From the NCBI GenBank assembly GCA_017534365.1, contig JAFWCS010000473.1:1-7156 (forward strand): DNA of 7,156 bases, read 5' to 3'. The DNA is from Clostridia bacterium. Lineage in GTDB: Bacteria > Bacillota > Clostridia > Oscillospirales > Acutalibacteraceae. Below the pieces are notes generated by a model, which was not told the origin of the DNA, did not search any database, and saw nothing but the letters and a program-made list of their open reading frames with translations. Positions 6,107 to 7,156 of this stretch are shown piece after piece. Within the stretch, counting starts at the first letter, position 1. Each line of letters starts with the position of its first letter. Position numbers and translations under genes: made by a program.

Positions 6107-7156
6107 ATGAGAAAACTGTGCGGTTATTACGATCTGAACGAACGGCAGTACCGGGATGCCTCCGAGGGCGTGCTTGCTTATGAAACCGAAGCGCTCCTGC
6201 TCCGGGTTTTCGGCAACGTGCGCACCGGCGAGGCCTTCAATGACGGCGCCGCGCTCGCTGCGCTGTATCTGGAATTCGGCCTTCGGATCACCGAGCACCT
6301 CAGCGGCGCGTATCTGCTTGCGGTGTTTGAAAAGAAGACCGGGATCCTGCGTGTGTTTCAGGATCGCGCAACGTCGCCTGTCGCGCTGTATTATACGCAG
6401 GCGGGGGATCGGCTGTATTTCAGTTCGTCGCTGAAAGCGCTGCTTGCCGCGTCCTGCGTGACGCGCCGGCTGAACGAAAAGGTTGTGGAGGATTTCCTGA
6501 TCAACGGTTTTCTCTACAGTGACGCCACGCTGCTGGCGGATGTGTTCAAAATCAAGGCATATCATTGTCTTTCCGTTGAGAACGGATTGGTCGCGCAGCT
6601 TCCGGTCCGCTATCCGATGGCGGAGATGACAAAGGGAGAAGCGCTGGATCGATTCAAGCCGACGATCGACCGCGCGGTCGAACGCTGCATCGCCGATCTG
6701 GACGACGTCAGCTTCCCGCTGTCCAGCGGTTATGACTCCAACTATATCGCCTATGTCGCGACGAAAAGCAAGGGATCCGCAACAGCATTTTCGGTCGGCG
6801 GCAGCCGCGGCAAAAACGAAGTGCCGATCGTTGAAAAAAACGCGCCGTTCTATCCGCATCTGACGCTGCGCACCGCACTGACGGACGGCGACTCCCTGGC
6901 GCATTTTCCGGATATCGTCTGGCGGCTGGAGGGCAACGTGTTTGAATCCGGCCTGTTTTTGCAGTATGAGTTGATGAATCTCGTGACAAAGGCCGGGAAA
7001 TCGACGCTGATCTGCGGCGAGTGTGCGGATCAGATCATGAACCTGCATTATCACCGCAAGGACCGGATCTATCCGCAGCAGGATGGCGGGCCGATCTATT
7101 ACGAATTCAGCGAATACCCCTACATTTTTTCCAGCTATCTGATCCTGAAAAAGAAC
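6107..7156 (+). CDS. Asparagine synthetase B-like amidotransferase, 3' partial
   Basis: The frame from ATG 6107 stays open for 350 codons to the right edge, so the C-terminus is missing (AsnB-type proteins usually run to 500-600 residues). The N-terminus MRKLCGYYD recalls the MCG of class II glutamine amidotransferases, but Cys is residue 5, not 2. EHLSGAYLLAVFEKKTG, VFQDRATSPVALYY and LYFSSSLKALLA match the second half of that domain, whereas the part between Cys5 and FNDGAALAALY is much shorter than usual and the YNGEIYN glutamine-binding motif is not recognisable. The synthetase domain shows LSSGYDS (residues 205-211) as a variant of the ATP pyrophosphatase loop SGGxDS, and CGECADQI (303-310) where AsnB has GEGADE. 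The family activates a carboxylate with ATP and makes an amide; relatives such as WbpS/WbtH act on uronic acids in O-antigens. Amidation of a sugar acid is the favoured inference here, probably using ammonia or another amine donor. A degenerate, inactive or lasso-cyclase-like enzyme is an alternative. Confidence 0.85.
   Translation, partial: MRKLCGYYDLNERQYRDASEGVLAYETEALLLRVFGNVRTGEAFNDGAALAALYLEFGLRITEHLSGAYLLAVFEKKTGILRVFQDRATSPVALYYTQAGDRLYFSSSLKALLAASCVTRRLNEKVVEDFLINGFLYSDATLLADVFKIKAYHCLSVENGLVAQLPVRYPMAEMTKGEALDRFKPTIDRAVERCIADLDDVSFPLSSGYDSNYIAYVATKSKGSATAFSVGGSRGKNEVPIVEKNAPFYPHLTLRTALTDGDSLAHFPDIVWRLEGNVFESGLFLQYELMNLVTKAGKSTLICGECADQIMNLHYHRKDRIYPQQDGGPIYYEFSEYPYIFSSYLILKKN

Noticed and set aside
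6116..6118. CTG as possible start giving Met-Cys-Gly at the N-terminus of the AsnB-like protein
   Set aside because: It would restore a canonical MCG end, but it is 17 bases from the Shine-Dalgarno site while ATG 6107 is ideally placed, and CTG starts are rare.
6059..7054. 331-codon - strand frame opposite the AsnB-like gene
   Set aside because: The + strand frame from 6107 has a good Shine-Dalgarno site and clear AsnB motifs and is open to the right edge; the - strand product shows no domain and overlaps the end of DUF1919.
1..7156. Search for CRISPR repeats, tRNA/rRNA genes, insertion sequences, promoters or terminators
   Set aside because: No regular direct repeats, transposase-like frames or terminal inverted repeats, no tRNA-like folds, and no gap between genes longer than 45 bases were seen.

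Overview
The window is a stretch of one tightly packed, rightward operon for making and decorating a cell-surface polysaccharide. All seven genes are on the + strand. They are separated by 45, 2, 4, 9, 17 and 3 bases, and no promoter, terminator, RNA gene, mobile element or CRISPR array is visible. The first gene (MBOAT acyltransferase) is cut by the left edge and the last (asparagine-synthetase-like) by the right edge, so the operon continues in both directions.

The sequence is moderately GC-rich (mid-50s percent, estimated by eye). Most starts have strong AGGAGG-type Shine-Dalgarno sites. The protein styles (EpsJ-like GT2 enzymes, DUF1919, MBOAT plus a short membrane-anchored SGNH-like partner) fit a GC-richer Clostridia/Bacillota genome, perhaps an Oscillospiraceae- or Lachnospiraceae-type gut organism. 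This placement is inferred from gene style and not proven.

Layout: 1-1439 is an AlgI/DltB-type membrane O-acyltransferase. 1485-2492 is a single-pass SGNH-hydrolase-like protein, probably its extracytoplasmic partner. 2495-5450 holds three consecutive family 2 glycosyltransferases; the first two share a strongly similar donor half and the third is divergent. 5468-6103 is a DUF1919 protein, of a family recurrent in exopolysaccharide loci but without a known reaction. 6107-7156 is an asparagine-synthetase-B-like amidotransferase with a shortened N-terminal glutaminase domain and an altered PP-loop.

Working model (inference): the three GT2 enzymes extend a lipid-linked repeat unit at the cytoplasmic face. 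The AsnB-like protein, possibly with the DUF1919 protein, amidates a carboxyl group on the sugar or its precursor. The MBOAT/SGNH pair moves acyl groups (likely acetyl) across the membrane onto the exported glycan. Polymerase, flippase, initiating transferase and nucleotide-sugar genes are not in the window.
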